DNA of 64,000 nucleotides, from assembly GCA_001972305.1 (NCBI GenBank), contig BDDD01001374.1, forward strand, positions 46,000 through 109,999, written 5' to 3'. Positions 22,550 through 34,045 of this stretch are shown piece by piece (position 1 is the first letter of the stretch; each line of letters begins with the position of its first letter). Position numbers and translations under genes: made by a program. The DNA comes from Cephalotus follicularis. Taxonomy: Eukaryota > Streptophyta > Magnoliopsida > Oxalidales > Cephalotaceae. The notes beneath the pieces were generated by a model. It was given only the letters and a program-made list of their open reading frames with translations, made no database searches and was not told the origin of the DNA.

Positions 22550-23707
22550 ATGGATCTCCGAAGAGGAAGAAGAGGAAGGCGTAGAGCCGACGAAGGTGTC
22601 AATGCACCGCCGGTACCTGGAAATGACCCACCAGTGAATGAGGGAGTGAATATTCCTCCAGTCCAAGAAGAGAGGAGTAATTTTGACCACCTGGATGATC
22701 TTTTTCGATAGCAAATGCAAGCAATTGCAGCAAACATGGAACAAATCTGGGAAATGTACGAGACTAACAGGGCATATCAGCAAGCACCTGAAGCTTGTCA
22801 TGCTGGCAGTTTTGGCAGAGATCTGGAGCGGTTCATGAGACAGAATCCTCCAACTTTCAATGGTGAGCTGAATGCGACATTAGCCGAATGATGGATTAAA
22901 GACCTAGAGAAGATATTTGCTGTTCTGGAATGTACCGATGAACAGAAGCTCAATTTTGCTGTATACCGCTTGTGGGGCGAAGTGACTTACTGGTGGGAAA
23001 GGACTGAAGGCAAATGGGAAGCCCGTGGACTTGACAGGACTTGGGACAGATTCCAGTTCGAGTTTCTTGAGGCTTATGTTCCACAGATAGAGCGTGACCG
23101 ATGGGAGACGGAATTGATGGAGTTACGTCAAGGAGACATGACAGTAGCTCAGTACCAGACTAGATTCGTGGAGCTAGCGAGGCATACACCTTATCTTGTG
23201 GAGGGTGAGTCACGGATGATCCAGAGGTTCCTGAAGGGCCTTCGACCAGACATCAGATCTAAATTGTTGATGTTGCAGCTGACCTCATTTGTTGAAGTTG
23301 CTGAGAGGGCGATGATCCTTGAAGCGGATGCTAATGAAAGGAGAGCAGAACGGACTCGTACTAATCAATCGAGGGCCGTACAGTCACAGGGGCAGGGAAG
23401 TAATAATCTTGCTAAGTCAACCAGATCTGACAACAGAGGTCAAGGAGGTTCTCGATGCAGAAACTCACGATCAAGGACACCTGGCCAAAACAGTCAACAG
23501 GTGGATGTACTTTTTGCGGTCGTCAGAATCATGACGAGACTGAATGTTGGAAGAAGATGGGAAAGTGCTTGAGGTGTGGTTCACAAGATCACATGCTGAA
23601 TAATTGCCCAATGATGAGGTATCAAGCACGCGGCCAACAGGGAAGTGCTGGTGCTAGTGGTAGTGTTACGGCAGCTCAACCGCGGAGAGACACCGGAAAG
23701 GGGATTA
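22550..23707 (+). pseudogene. gag: N4 gag, two stops and a frameshift
   Basis: The start ATG at 22550 encodes MDLRRGRRGRRRADEG, colinear with R1 gag. In-frame stops are TAG at 22709 and TGA at 22889; R1 has Gln at both sites. The gag core follows (YWWERTEGKWEARG; QGDMTVAQYQTRFVELARHT; KGLRPDIRSKLL). Near 23499 the frame shifts by one. The next frame continues with two CCHC knuckles, [14 protein letters not shown] (23506-23547) and [14 protein letters not shown] (23566-23607). The product would be the capsid/nucleocapsid precursor forming cytoplasmic particles around element RNA. The zinc fingers themselves are intact. Confidence 0.9.
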
Positions 23708-25083
23708 TGAAAGGTAGGGTCTACACCTTATCTAAAGATGATGTGCCAGAATCTACTACTGTTGTGGGAGGTACTATTTGCATATCTGGCATATTAGCTC
23801 ATGTATTGATTGACCCTGGTGCGACGCATTCATTCATTGCATCTGAATTTGCTCGCAATTTGCATGGCATTATTTCTAGACTACCTTACGTGTTGGAAGT
23901 GAGTACTCCTGCGGGTACTTGTCTTCTATATGATACTGTTATGAAAGACTGTGAGATCATGGTAGCTGGAATTGAATTATCTGCTGACCTGATAGTGTTA
24001 CCTATCCAGGATTTCGATATAATCTTGGGGATGGGCTGGCTGTATGCTCATCATGCTTGTGTTGATTGCTACAACAAGATGATGATATTTTATCTACAAG
24101 ATGGGACTGAGTGCAAGTTTATCGGAGAGGAGAATGTTACTGCTCCGATCGTTTCCTATACTCGAGCACAGAAATATCTCAAGCAAGGATGTGAAGGCTA
24201 TTTGGCATATGTGATTGATCATACGAAAGGTACGCCTAGTATTGAACAAGTGCCTGTTGTATGTGAATTTCCTGATGTGTTTCCAGATGAACTCACTTCG
24301 TTGCCACCGGAGAGAGATATAGAGTTCAGTATTGAGTTGTTGCCTGGAGCTGCTCCTATATCCAGAGCACCGTACCGAATGGCTCCTGCCGAACTGAAGG
24401 AGTTGAAAGTTCAATTGCAGGATTATCTTGACAAGGGCTTTATCAGACCGAGTGTATCACCGTGGGGAGCACCAGTTCTCTTTTTGAAGAAGAAGGATGG
24501 ATCGATGCGGCTATGCATTGACTACAGGCTGCTAAATCAGGTGACTGTGAAGAACAAGTATCCTCTGCCATATATTGAGGAGTTGTTCGACCAACTGCAA
24601 GGCTCAACTGTGTTCTCCAAACTTAACCTAAGAACAGGTTATCATCAACTGAGGATCAGAGAAGGCGATGTGGAGAAGACCGTATTTCAAACCAGATATG
24701 GGCATTACGAATTTCTGATACTGTCGTTTGGTTTGACAAATGCTCCTGCAGCCTTCATGTGTCTGATGAACAGAGTGTTCCAACCTTACCTGGACCAGTT
24801 TGTCGTTATATTCCTATATGACATCCTGATCTACTCAAAGAGCATTGAGGAACACATGCGGCATTTGAGAATTGTATTGCAGACACTACGGAAGGAACAA
24901 CTATACGCCAAATTCAGCAAGTGCGAATTTTGGCTGGATCATGTGACTTTCTTAGGTCACATTGTGTCGAGTGAAGGATTGTCAGTGGATCCTTCAAAGA
25001 TTGAGAGTATTGTGGATTGGCCCCAACCGAGGAACGTTATGGAGGTTCATTGGGATGCGTACTTATGCAACATGGTAGGGTGA
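23708..25083 (+). pseudogene. pol: N4 pol part 1: protease and reverse transcriptase
   Basis: The protease starts near [14 protein letters not shown], with its active-site motif [10 protein letters not shown] at 23812, as in R1. RT follows with [40 protein letters not shown] and the catalytic box at 24811-24822. There FLYD replaces the expected F-[IL]-D-D: the first catalytic aspartate is Tyr (tat), while R1 has FLDD. Near 25042 the sequence jumps from the RT connection (PQPRNVMEV) straight to RNase H (GCVLMQHG) in another frame. About 100 residues are missing, including the GYYRRF block and the first RNase H acidic region. The RT is therefore dead for two independent reasons. Confidence 0.9.
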
Positions 25084-26908
25084 TTGCATATGCATCGAGG
25101 AAGTTAAAGCCGTACGAGAAAAATTATACCGTACACGATCTTGAGTTGGCAGCCATAGTGTTTGCTTTGCAGAAATGGAGGCACTAACTCTATGGTGCTC
25201 AGTTTGAGATCTTTACTGACCATAAAAGTTTGAAATATTTGTTTTCCCAGAAGGAGCTCAACATGAGACAGAGGCAATGGGTGGAATTCTTTAATGACTA
25301 CAACTGCAACATTCAATACCACCCAGGAAAGGCGAATGTAGTGGCTGATGCGCTGAGTCACAAGGCAATGATTGCTGGAGCAATGGTTTCACAGTGGAAG
25401 CTATTGGAGGAATTTCAGAGATGGAATCCGTTCATGGTTTCCCGAGGAGTTATTGTGGCAAGTATGAGAGCACAACCGGAACTTCTGGAACGTATTCTGA
25501 CTGCTCAGTATAGTGATTCTGAATTGTGGAGTATTCGTGAGAACCTAGACACTGATTCTGAGTTCTCCATTCATACTGATGGCATCTTGAGGTTCCGATG
25601 GAGGATATCGGTTCCGGATGACGAGAGCATCAAGAGTGAGCTACTGCAACAAGCTCACAAATCGAGATACAGTGTTCACCCAGGAAGTTCCAAGATGTGG
25701 CACGACCTGAAAAAGAACTACTGGTGGAGTGGTATGAAGAGAGAAATTGCGGAATATGTAGCAAGATGTTTGACCTGTCAGAGAGTGAAGGCTGAACATC
25801 AGAAACCTGCGGGACTGCTACAATCGCTACCAGTGGTTGAAATGAAATGGGATCATGTGACCATGGACTTCGTGTCAGGATTGCCGAGGTCACGAAATCA
25901 GCATGAAGCAGTGTGGGTAGTAGTGGACAGACTTACTAAGTCTGCTCACTTTCTTCCGATGAACATGACATATTCAATCGAGAAGCTTGCTCGATTGTAT
26001 ATCCGGGAGATAGTGAGATTTCATAGAGTGTCGGTCAGCATTGTCTGCGACCGAGATGCTAGATTTACTTCAAGGTTCTGGAAGAAGTTCCAAACAGCGA
26101 TGGGAACAACCTTGAACTTTAGCACTGCATTCCATCCACAGACCGACGGACAGTCCGAGCGTACTATCCAGACTCTAGAGGATATGTTACGGGCTTGCAT
26201 GATTGATTTTGCTGGGAGTTGGGAGGATCATCTGGCATTGATTGAGTTCTCTTACAACAACAGTTTTCATACCAGCATTAGAATGGCTCCGTATGAAGCT
26301 TTGTACGGGAGAAAGTGCAGATCACCTATTTGCTGGGACGAGGTAGGTGAGAGACAAGTGCTTGGACCAGACTTGGTACAAGAAACGACTGATAAAGTGG
26401 AGATGATCAAGAAGAGATTGCTAGCTGCACAAAGTTGGCATAAGAGTTACGACGATATGAAGAGAAGGAAGCTAGAATTTGAGAGAAGGGAGATCATGTT
26501 TTTCTGAAGATCTCGCCTTCAAAAGGGATACACCGTTTTGGCCTCAAAGGGAAGTTGGCTCCAAGGTATATTGGACCTTACGAGATACTGGAGAGAGTGG
26601 GGGAGGTAGCATACCAGATTGCACTACCGCCTAGTTTGTCGGACGTGCATAACGTATTTCACGTCTCCATGCTACAGAAATACGTACCCGACCCATCCCA
26701 CATTTTGAGCTACGTCCCTGGATTCATTAGCCCTAGATTTACCTATGAGGAAAGGCTGACAAGGATTGTAGATCGCATGGAAAAGGTTCTGAGGAACAAG
26801 ACCATTCCTATGGTAAAAGTGCTGTGGCATTTTCACGGAGCGGAGGAAGCTACGTGGGAGCGTGAGGAAGAAATGAGGGAGACATTTCCCCACTTGTTCG
26901 GATTGTAA
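25084..26908 (+). pseudogene. pol: N4 pol part 2: RNase H, integrase, chromodomain-like tail
   Basis: RNase H remains ([31 protein letters not shown]) with a TAA at about 25185. Then come [17 protein letters not shown], the HHCC finger (CLTCQRVKAEHQKPAGLLQ) and the integrase core. All three acidic residues are in place: MDFVSGLP (25863), CDRDARFTS (26047) and DGQSERTIQTLED (26148-26186). A frameshift near 26490 separates the C-terminal domain (APRYIGPYEILERVGEVAY; VFHVSMLQKYVPDPSH) from the core. The tail KVLWHFHGAEEATWEREEEM is the chromodomain-like end typical of Tekay chromoviruses, thought to guide integration to chromatin. The stop is at about 26906. Confidence 0.9.
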
Positions 26909-26937
26909 TGTAGGGCTAAATTCGAGGACGAATTTTC

Positions 26938-26953
26938 TTTAAGGAGGGGGGAA
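26938..26953 (+). other. N4 polypurine tract
   Basis: The run ttaaggaggggggaa directly precedes the LTR start tgtaataaccgc. Confidence 0.85.
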
Positions 26954-27119
26954 TGTAATAACCGCAAATTCAATTCGTGTACATTGTGATATTGATTAAT
27001 AAAATGTGCACTCATTTGAATTTAATGTCCAATTATTATAAATTTGTGATTGGTAATTGCTTGGGATGAATGGATGTACAATTGGTGAAGTATCAAACTT
27101 AAGAAACCAAAAATGACCA

Positions 27120-27203
27120 TCGACAGCCGACTATCACAGGGGAACAGTCGACTGTCTGAGGCGAGAGTGGGAAGTCGACTGCCTATTAAAGGCAGTCGAC
27201 TGG
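27120..27203. repeat. cagtcgactg array near U3 end of N4 LTR, 4 units
   Basis: Cores are gccgac, gtcgac, gtcgac and gtcgac. The array lies 166 bp from the LTR start, like the 4808-4895 array in R1. Confidence 0.85.
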
Positions 27204-28263
27204 AATGGTGCAGAATAGGGGCCTGGCAGACGCAGAGACAGTGATGCCAAGTGTTCTAAAGGTGGCATGCATGCGAAATGCGTGTCACCAGCTGCCATAA
27301 CATGCAAGGGGAGTGCCTTGCATGTCCTCTATTCCCTCTGCAAGGATTGCAGACCTGCAACCTGCAAAATAGAAGAGAAAAGGTAAGAAAAAGATGCATG
27401 TGAGAGAGAGAAGGAAATGAGAGAGGAGTGAGTAATGAGCCTGGTGAATTCTAAAGCTCCAGACCTTTATATCAGCTGTCCAGGAGCTGAATGTGTGTTA
27501 GAAAACACTGATAATCGAGGAGGAATTGCTGGAAATCATTGGAGCTTGCATTTGAGGATTTAGAGAGCTCAAAGAAGGAGACTTGGAAGCTTGGATTCTC
27601 CTGGTAAGTTTCCATTCGAACTCACTGTTAATGTGATGATAGGGTAACTAGGAAGATGTTTAATACCTTCTGTTAACATGGATAAAGATTAGCATCTTCT
27701 AGAAGGAAAATGGAAAGTAGCATATGGTTCAAGAAAATGGACATGAAGCCTAGAGGATTTAACAACTCTAATTCGAGTTATAGATGTTGTTAGTTGTTAA
27801 GATAAATGTACATTGATTCTCTTAAGTATATATAAACCTTCTGTCCACATCGATGAATCTGGAATCAAAAGATATTGACATAGAGTTCAAAGAGAAATTA
27901 TAAAAGGGTGTTTATGAATCTTAATGAATTAAGGATTAACTACCATTGGGATTGTAGTTGTCATGAGAAGTTATTGAAACCTACTGGTACTAATGCATGT
28001 GTCTGTAAACATGCATGCGCTGTATAGATTATAATATATTGGAATTGGAAGGATTGTTAGTGAAAAGTCTTGGAAACTCAAAGAGAAAGATCATTCCAAA
28101 TGATCTTGGGATAAGCTATTGAGGTAGGGGTAATGACATGTTTGTGGAAGATATATTATGCATATCATGTATGTTTAGTTTCTATTGATTGCATGCATTG
28201 ATTGGATTGCAATAGATATTAAAGGGTATACAAACTGCTACTGCCTGCATTTCTGGGCAGAAG

Positions 28264-28378
28264 CAGTCGAGTGTTGTTCATTGCAGTCGACTGCTTAACC
28301 CTATCCAGTCGACTGTTCTTCATGGCAGTTGACTACTCAACCAAAACAGCCGAGTGTCCTTGAGACCAGCCGACTGTC
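28264..28378. repeat. cagtcgactg array, N4 3' LTR, 6 units
   Basis: Cores are gtcgag, gtcgac, gtcgac, gttgac, gccgag and gccgac, spaced about 20-22 bp. Flanks are gcatttctgggcagaag and ctgtcctgggta. Compared with the 5' LTR it holds two extra units, exactly 42 bp. Confidence 0.9.
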
Positions 28379-29632
28379 CTGGGTAAAAATTGCTGATATA
28401 GGTTCTGTTGGACCTCAATTTTGAATGTAATTATCTTGGCCTCCATATGGATGATTAGAACAGTCAATCCTGGCCTCATATACAATTACATTCCAAAAGT
28501 AAACAATGTACGCACTCCTTGTGAGAGTTGCATATGAATGACTATGAAATGCTATTCTTTGTGAATCCTTGCATTGCTACTGTATTGTAATGTTGTTACT
28601 GTATATGCTACCTTATATTAGTATATACTGTTTTGGTGCTATTCAACACCACTGCCACTTATAGTTCAATGATTGAAACCAACTGTGGGCTATGTACCCA
28701 AATTATGATATCAACTATCATTTACAAATGAAAACCTATGGTTTAAAGAAATTACCGATTTTCCTCCTATGAGAGGTACCTACTGTTTTGTTTCCCAAAT
28801 TGGAAACCACTACTGTATTGATATCGTTTTCCTCATATGAGATGTACGATCACTGAATTGTTATATGTTTCTAAAGAAAACACTTTGATATTGCATATTA
28901 TTTATATATGTAATATTATTATTAAACTGAAATGATTGAATTGATTGTCTTTGTTATTGCCGATTAGTCGAGTGATGGCAGATGTCACTAGCTAACGGAG
29001 GTGGTCCTATGTGCCAGAGGTTGGCTAGAGTACACACCCAAAATTTTCTGCATTGCAGAACTTATATTGTTGAACTACCCACCAACGTCGGTAGTAATTG
29101 TTACCTGATCTATCATCTTCGGAGTGTAGGGTGATAGATAGGTGGTGCGCAGTTGGTGCTAGGAGTTAGCGACATGTGACACCCAAACCACTGTATGAAT
29201 TGATTGTACCCTTGTGCGGTATTCTTGCATATGTATTGTCTATGGCCAATTGGCATGATTGCTTATATATATTTGCACATTTAAATGTTATTTTAAATAT
29301 AAACTGTCATACATGTTGCATTCATATATTCCTTTGCATGCATTATCTTCCTACTTAGCCAAGTGAGGACAACGACTAACCCCTACAATTTCAGATTAAG
29401 TGAAGACTTGGAGATTGCTACTGAAGCTTGGAGAGCTTCTACTTCGATGTAAGGTTGTTATTTTATGATGTTCTATTGTAATTTGTAATGAACGGTTCAT
29501 TCCCCGTATTGTAGTGTTTTCCTTATGTTAAGGATAATTATTGGATTATGCCTGCACGTAGTATGGGATGCGTGCGAATGACTTGTAATTATATTCCGGC
29601 TTACTGAATGCTTCCGCAAATTTTATTTATGA

Positions 29633-31308
29633 ATTGTTAATTGGAATGCTGGAATATTATTATGCTTATTTATGATATCACCATATATGCTTGTCCAATG
29701 TAAGTTGGGAAAAACGGGGTGTGACAGAAGTAAGGAGTTAAGATATCTTGATAGAAAGGGACATGTGGCATCAAGTTGTGGTGGAGAATTCCATCACATG
29801 GGCAACTAAGGGAGGCAAACTCACATGGGTGATGTCATGGTGACTCACTATGCAATGCTTGCTCTCCAAGTTTGTCTTTTATATATATATGGGTAGTTTT
29901 GGCCTGAGTTTCGGTTGGTTTTTGCTGAGTTTGAAGAGGATAATTCGGCTAAGAGAAAGAGAGATGGAGATTAAAGCAAGGTAAGGATTTCAACCATCCA
30001 TGCTCTGTTTTCTTCTGAAAATTGGTTGCAGATTGTTTTATTCATATCTTGCTCATTTCTCGATAAAATTTAAAATGGTTGGATGTTTTGGAAATGGTAG
30101 GATGTCCTATTTAACAGTTATGTTTTGTGCTTTTTGAACTTCTTTCGATTTCTTGAGGAGGATCCATGTTTAAAATTATTGCTCGGGTACTATTTTCTTC
30201 TGTTTTATTCTTGAATTATGCAGCAAATTTTTTAAATCATAACTTTTTCGTTTCTTCATGAAAAATTAAATGGTTGAATGTTCTGGAAACCTTAAGATGT
30301 TCTATTTAACTGTTATGTTTCATGTTTCTCGAATTTCTGTCCAATTCTTAACGAAAATCTATGTTCAAAAATTTATGTTCATGTTCTGTTTTCATATGAA
30401 ATCACTGACTTTAAAAATTCACTGCAGCTTCGTTTCTCAACAAAAAATTATGAACTTTTCTGGAATCTTTGAAACGTCTACTTTAGCTTTAATGTTTTAT
30501 GTTTTCTCTGAAAAGGACTATGTATATACGAAAAATCAATATTAGAAATTGTCGATCTTTTCTTAAATTATTTTTAATTTATGAAAATGTACGGATTTTG
30601 TTATCAAATGTTTGTTCGATTTTTTTTATTACTGAAGTTTAATATTACCGATTTTATAAATTGAGTATGACTTTCACTATCGGAAGTATGCTAAACGAGT
30701 ATGACTTTCACCTACGAAAGTATGCTGCTTTTTGATATTGAACATGACTTTCATTATCAAAGTATGTTAAACGAACATGACTTTCACATTAGAAAGTATG
30801 TTAATTTTTCAGATACATATATGATTATGATATGTTCATAAAATGTTTAGAAATTTTTTTTTGAATTGTTTTTATAATAAAACAATATTTGTGATTAGTC
30901 AACAGCGTCTCTCTTAATATATATCCTGAGGGTAGGGTATGGATCCTTTTGAGGCGTGTGAGTCTACTCTAGTTTCTATTATCGGATTCGGATTTTGGGA
31001 TTGATTGTGTAGTGCCATACACGTCTTTCCGTCAGAGCATGTGGGCCTTGCAAACCCCTTGCACTTATTATATATATATATACTCGGACTCGGATCTTTG
31101 TTATGGAATTATGATATCGGATAAAGTTATGGAATTATGATATCGGACAAAGTTATGGAATTATTTAATCGGATATTTATGATTTTTCGTATTCGGATTA
31201 TGAAACTCGGATATTGTTATGAAAATTGGATATTGTTTTGAAATTCAGATTTTGCTTTGTTTTCGGATTTTGCTTATGAAATCGGATTTTGTTTTCGGAT
31301 TTTGCTTT
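29633..31308 (+). repeat. Probable donor copy of the 1676-bp identical tract
   Basis: It spans the last 94 bp of the N4 3' LTR and the N3 3' LTR remnant to 31308, and is identical to 16953-18628. Here the junction of N4 with N3 is explained by insertion, so this is more likely the source than the copy. Confidence 0.85.
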
Positions 31309-31838
31309 TGGATTTTCTTTTTGGATTTTACTTTCAGATCATGCCTTTGGATATTGTTTTGAAATCGAATTTTGCAGATTTCTGAATTAAAAATTTCCGA
31401 TACTTCCTGTTTAGTTTAAATCATCGTTCTATGTTCTATACTCCTTATCCTTACTAAGGTTTGCTCAGCCGCGTTTTGTTTTCCATACGGTAGGTTTTCA
31501 GGAGCGTTTTGGGAATGCGTGAGAGAGATATCACCCTATGTCTGAGGATCATCTAGGAGATTGATCTGTTTATGTTTTTGTTGTCTTATGGTCACGTTAA
31601 GGCCTGACTTATGAGCAATGTTATGCTTTTCAGTTTATGACTTTTATGAACCATTTTATGATTTTCGAAATATGACCTTGGTTATGATTTTCAGATTTTG
31701 TTTTGGACTATGATATGTTAAAGGATTTTGTTTCAGACCACTACGTTAAATGAATAATGTCAAGTTTTTGTTATGTATATGTTTTGTTCAGGACTATATT
31801 ATGACCTGTAAGGGCTCTCACCATTTGGGGGTGTTACA
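29727..31838 (+). mobile_element. N3 3' LTR, 3' part
   Basis: It starts gaagtaaggag (the N4 target site) and ends gggggtgttaca. A hairpin cluster lies at 30664-30802 and a TATA-like run at about 29877. After 31308 it differs from the 5' LTR at scattered bases. The 91-aa frame at 30270-30545 is identical to the one at 17590-17865 only because the DNA is duplicated; no known protein is recognised in it. Confidence 0.9.
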
Positions 31839-32027
31839 GTTTCATTTTTGCATTCGACGCTTATGCCCAAAATGTTGACGCCTTTCTTTGCACGTCGACG
31901 CTTATGATGTGAATGGTTGTATGTTTTAGTCAACGCTTGGTATAGCGCTTTGGTCCATGACGCGATGAAACCGTCGGCGCCTTATGTTAAGCTCATGCAC
32001 GTCGACGCCTATATCATGCACGTCGAC
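31839..32027 (+). mobile_element. N2 solo LTR, part 2
   Basis: This segment of N2 lies between N3 and N5. It begins with the second gtttc copy and ends with tcgac, the left target copy of N5. Almost all of it is gcgtcgacgc-class array. Confidence 0.9.
31852..32027. repeat. gcgtcgacgc-class array in N2 LTR, third block
   Basis: Units include attcgacgc, atgttgacgcc, cacgtcgacgc, agtcaacgc, ccgtcggcgcc and two cacgtcgac. The clearest spacings are 20-21 bp. The array continues after N5 (42082-42112) with gcctttgtccaaaacgtcg. Confidence 0.85.
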
Positions 32028-33169
32028 TTTAATACCCTGTTTGTCCGTACATATTTATTTTTTTTGGACTTTTAATCAGTATGTTAAGTAATCTATCTTC
32101 TTCATTTTGATCTATGTGATAATAGGCTCTTTATGTTGGTTATGTGTTTTGGGCTGACTGATACCAGTTTGGGGTTTTGGGAATGTTAATATGTGTATGG
32201 GTACTGGTGAGGTTTATGTTGTTTTATTTATTTTTTTAAATATAAATCAGTTTTTATTAAAAATTTTAAAACAAAAACCTTTTGTTTATTTTAATTTCTT
32301 CCTCTCATTTCTCTCTTACCTCTCTCACTCAAGTCTCTCTCTCCTATCTCTATCCCTTCCCCATATCACTCCCTCTTTCCTTCTTCTCTCCCTAAAAATC
32401 CTCCTCTTTCCTTATCTAATCGGATTATGTCTCCCTTTTTCCTTATCCAGGCCGAAATCTCCTCTTCCTTTCTATTTAAGTATAAAGATAGCCACACCAC
32501 TTTCTCATCCGTATCTCTATCATCTGTTGCAAACCGATTCTACAAATTGGAATTCATTTTGTTCTTGTGCAAGTGTCTTCATCAACATCATGTTTGTTCT
32601 CCATTGTTTAGTCTAAGGATTGTTTTGCTTTGATATGCATGACAATGGGCAATTTTTTAATATTTACCTTTCTCTTCTTTTGTTCTGTGAACAATCGTGT
32701 TTAAGCCTTGAGAATTTTGTGTTCCTTCTACATCCTACGTCGCCATTACAGGTTAGTTCTTTTGCTTAACTGTGATGGTTAGTCCTATTTTGATATGAAT
32801 TCGATCGTGTGTGTTTATAGGCTGTTAGAGTTTCATTTTGATTCTTGTCTCTATGCACTGTCATTTGATTCTGAGTCTGTTAGCAAACCTTTAGGCATCT
32901 TGAAAGAGTTATGTAATCTGGTTTTGATAAATAATAATGGTATTTTGACAAAAAATTGCATTATGTATATGTATGCAATGGTTTAAATTCATCACTCACT
33001 TTAAGTTGGTCACTATTGAGTATCTCTCTTAAAGTCAGTGTTCTAGAAATGTTTTAAATACCTTATAGAGTCTCTTTTAAATGGTTGTGGCCCTATGGTA
33101 TTGAGAAATCCATGTTCTGACAGAAAAACTACAGAGAATTGTCATATTTTTGTTTTCTGTTGCCCAGAA

Positions 33170-33287
33170 CAGTCGACTGCCCATATGAACAGTCGACTAT
33201 TTTCCTTTGAGTAGTTGGCTGCCTATATTGTACAGTCGACTGCCACCCCTTGAACAGTCGACTAGAGTCCTGTAATAGTCGGCTGGA
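33170..33287. repeat. cagtcgactg array, N5 5' LTR, 6 units
   Basis: Cores are gtcgac, gtcgac, gttggc, gtcgac, gtcgac and gtcggc, with spacings 20, 22, 21, 22 and 21 bp. The left flank is gttgcccagaa and the right flank ggattgtccagtaaat. Confidence 0.92.
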
Positions 33288-34015
33288 TTGTCCAGTAAAT
33301 TTATGTCTTCAAGTTTTCTTATCCGTTCGTTCTTCCATTGGATCAAGGTCTGTTTTAAGCACCGTTATGAATCTGTTATATGTCCACAGTTCGTTTTAAG
33401 CCCTCATTTGAATGATTTCATATCTTATAGATATTGTTCTACCAAGGGGCAGCTAGAATCTATAGGTCAATTCGTAAGTTATTGTGTGATCGCATAAGGT
33501 ACAGATTCTATCGTTCTTTGGCTATCTTAATCCGATTTGGATTGAAACAATTCATTTTCACTTTTACGATATTCGAACTCTGTTATGTTTTGGATTTTGA
33601 TATGTTTTTTAAATAAAGTCACTTGATATTTTGTGGGATAAATATTTCTGACTTTATGAATTCAGTTATGATATGTTTACGAAATGTTATGAAATCATCT
33701 CTTTTATTGTGAGATTAAATGAGATGATTTTCCGATTATGAAAGTATGTGTTTATATCGTTTGATAAACAGTTTATGGATATGTTTTGGACAACCATTTC
33801 TATGTGTTTTAAATTGATTATGATAAAATCAATGTTTTCGAAATGGTAAAGTACTAAGTTTTTGTACCCACCTATGGGGCGTACCATAGGCATTTCGTAG
33901 GCCTGGCACGGGGACATGACACTTCCGTAGCGGTGTGATTAGTCTACAGCGTCCCTCTATGTGTATGTATCCTTCGATAGGATTTGTGATAGAGTCGTAT
34001 GGATCGATCCTAGTT

Positions 34016-34045
34016 ATATGATATGATATGATATGATATGATATG
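34016..34045. repeat. (atatg)6 microsatellite
   Basis: Six perfect copies occur here, against two in the 3' LTR at about 41421-41430. Confidence 0.9.

Larger units (their letters stand above)
20393..29726 (+). mobile_element. N4: gypsy element, Tekay-type, 5' LTR truncated
   Basis: Order: truncated 5' LTR (20393-22445), primer site, gag, protease, RT, RNase H, integrase, chromodomain-like tail, polypurine tract, complete 3' LTR (26954-29726). It had inserted in the 3' LTR of N3: the right flank gaagt (29727-29731) equals the uninterrupted N3 sequence at 15867-15871. The left target copy was deleted. Gag-pol contains two stops, at least two frameshifts, an RT-to-RNase H deletion and a mutated RT active site, so the element cannot move on its own. 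Confidence 0.9.
26954..29726 (+). mobile_element. N4 3' LTR, complete
   Basis: This 2773-bp LTR runs from tgtaataaccgc to cggggtgtgaca. It contains two palindrome arrays (27120-27203 and 28264-28378) and a TATA-like ctttatatcagc near 27463. It lies immediately before the remnant of the N3 3' LTR. Confidence 0.92.
15206..31838 (+). mobile_element. N3: gypsy element with nested N4, internal pol lost
   Basis: N3 starts tgtaatacccgg (15206), ends gggggtgttaca (31838), and is flanked by identical gtttc (15201-15205 and 31839-31843). It keeps a 5' LTR, a primer site, a partial gag (19319 to about 20400) and the 3' part of its 3' LTR (29727-31838). N4 had inserted into the 3' LTR. A deletion then fused N3 gag to the middle of the N4 5' LTR, removing all N3 pol, the start of its 3' LTR and about 680 bp of N4's LTR. 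Confidence 0.85.

Noticed and set aside
28264-28378. CRISPR-like look of the palindrome arrays
   Set aside because: Units are imperfect, only about 10 bp are conserved, and spacers are about 10 bp. The sequence is plant nuclear retrotransposon DNA with no cas genes.
32191-32616. 141-aa plus-strand frame rich in Ser, Leu and Phe
   Set aside because: It is CT-rich LTR leader sequence. The 3' LTR copy near 39600-40010 does not conserve the frame.
34016-34045. (atatg)6 run as a regulatory element
   Set aside because: Only two copies remain in the sister LTR, as expected for a neutral microsatellite.
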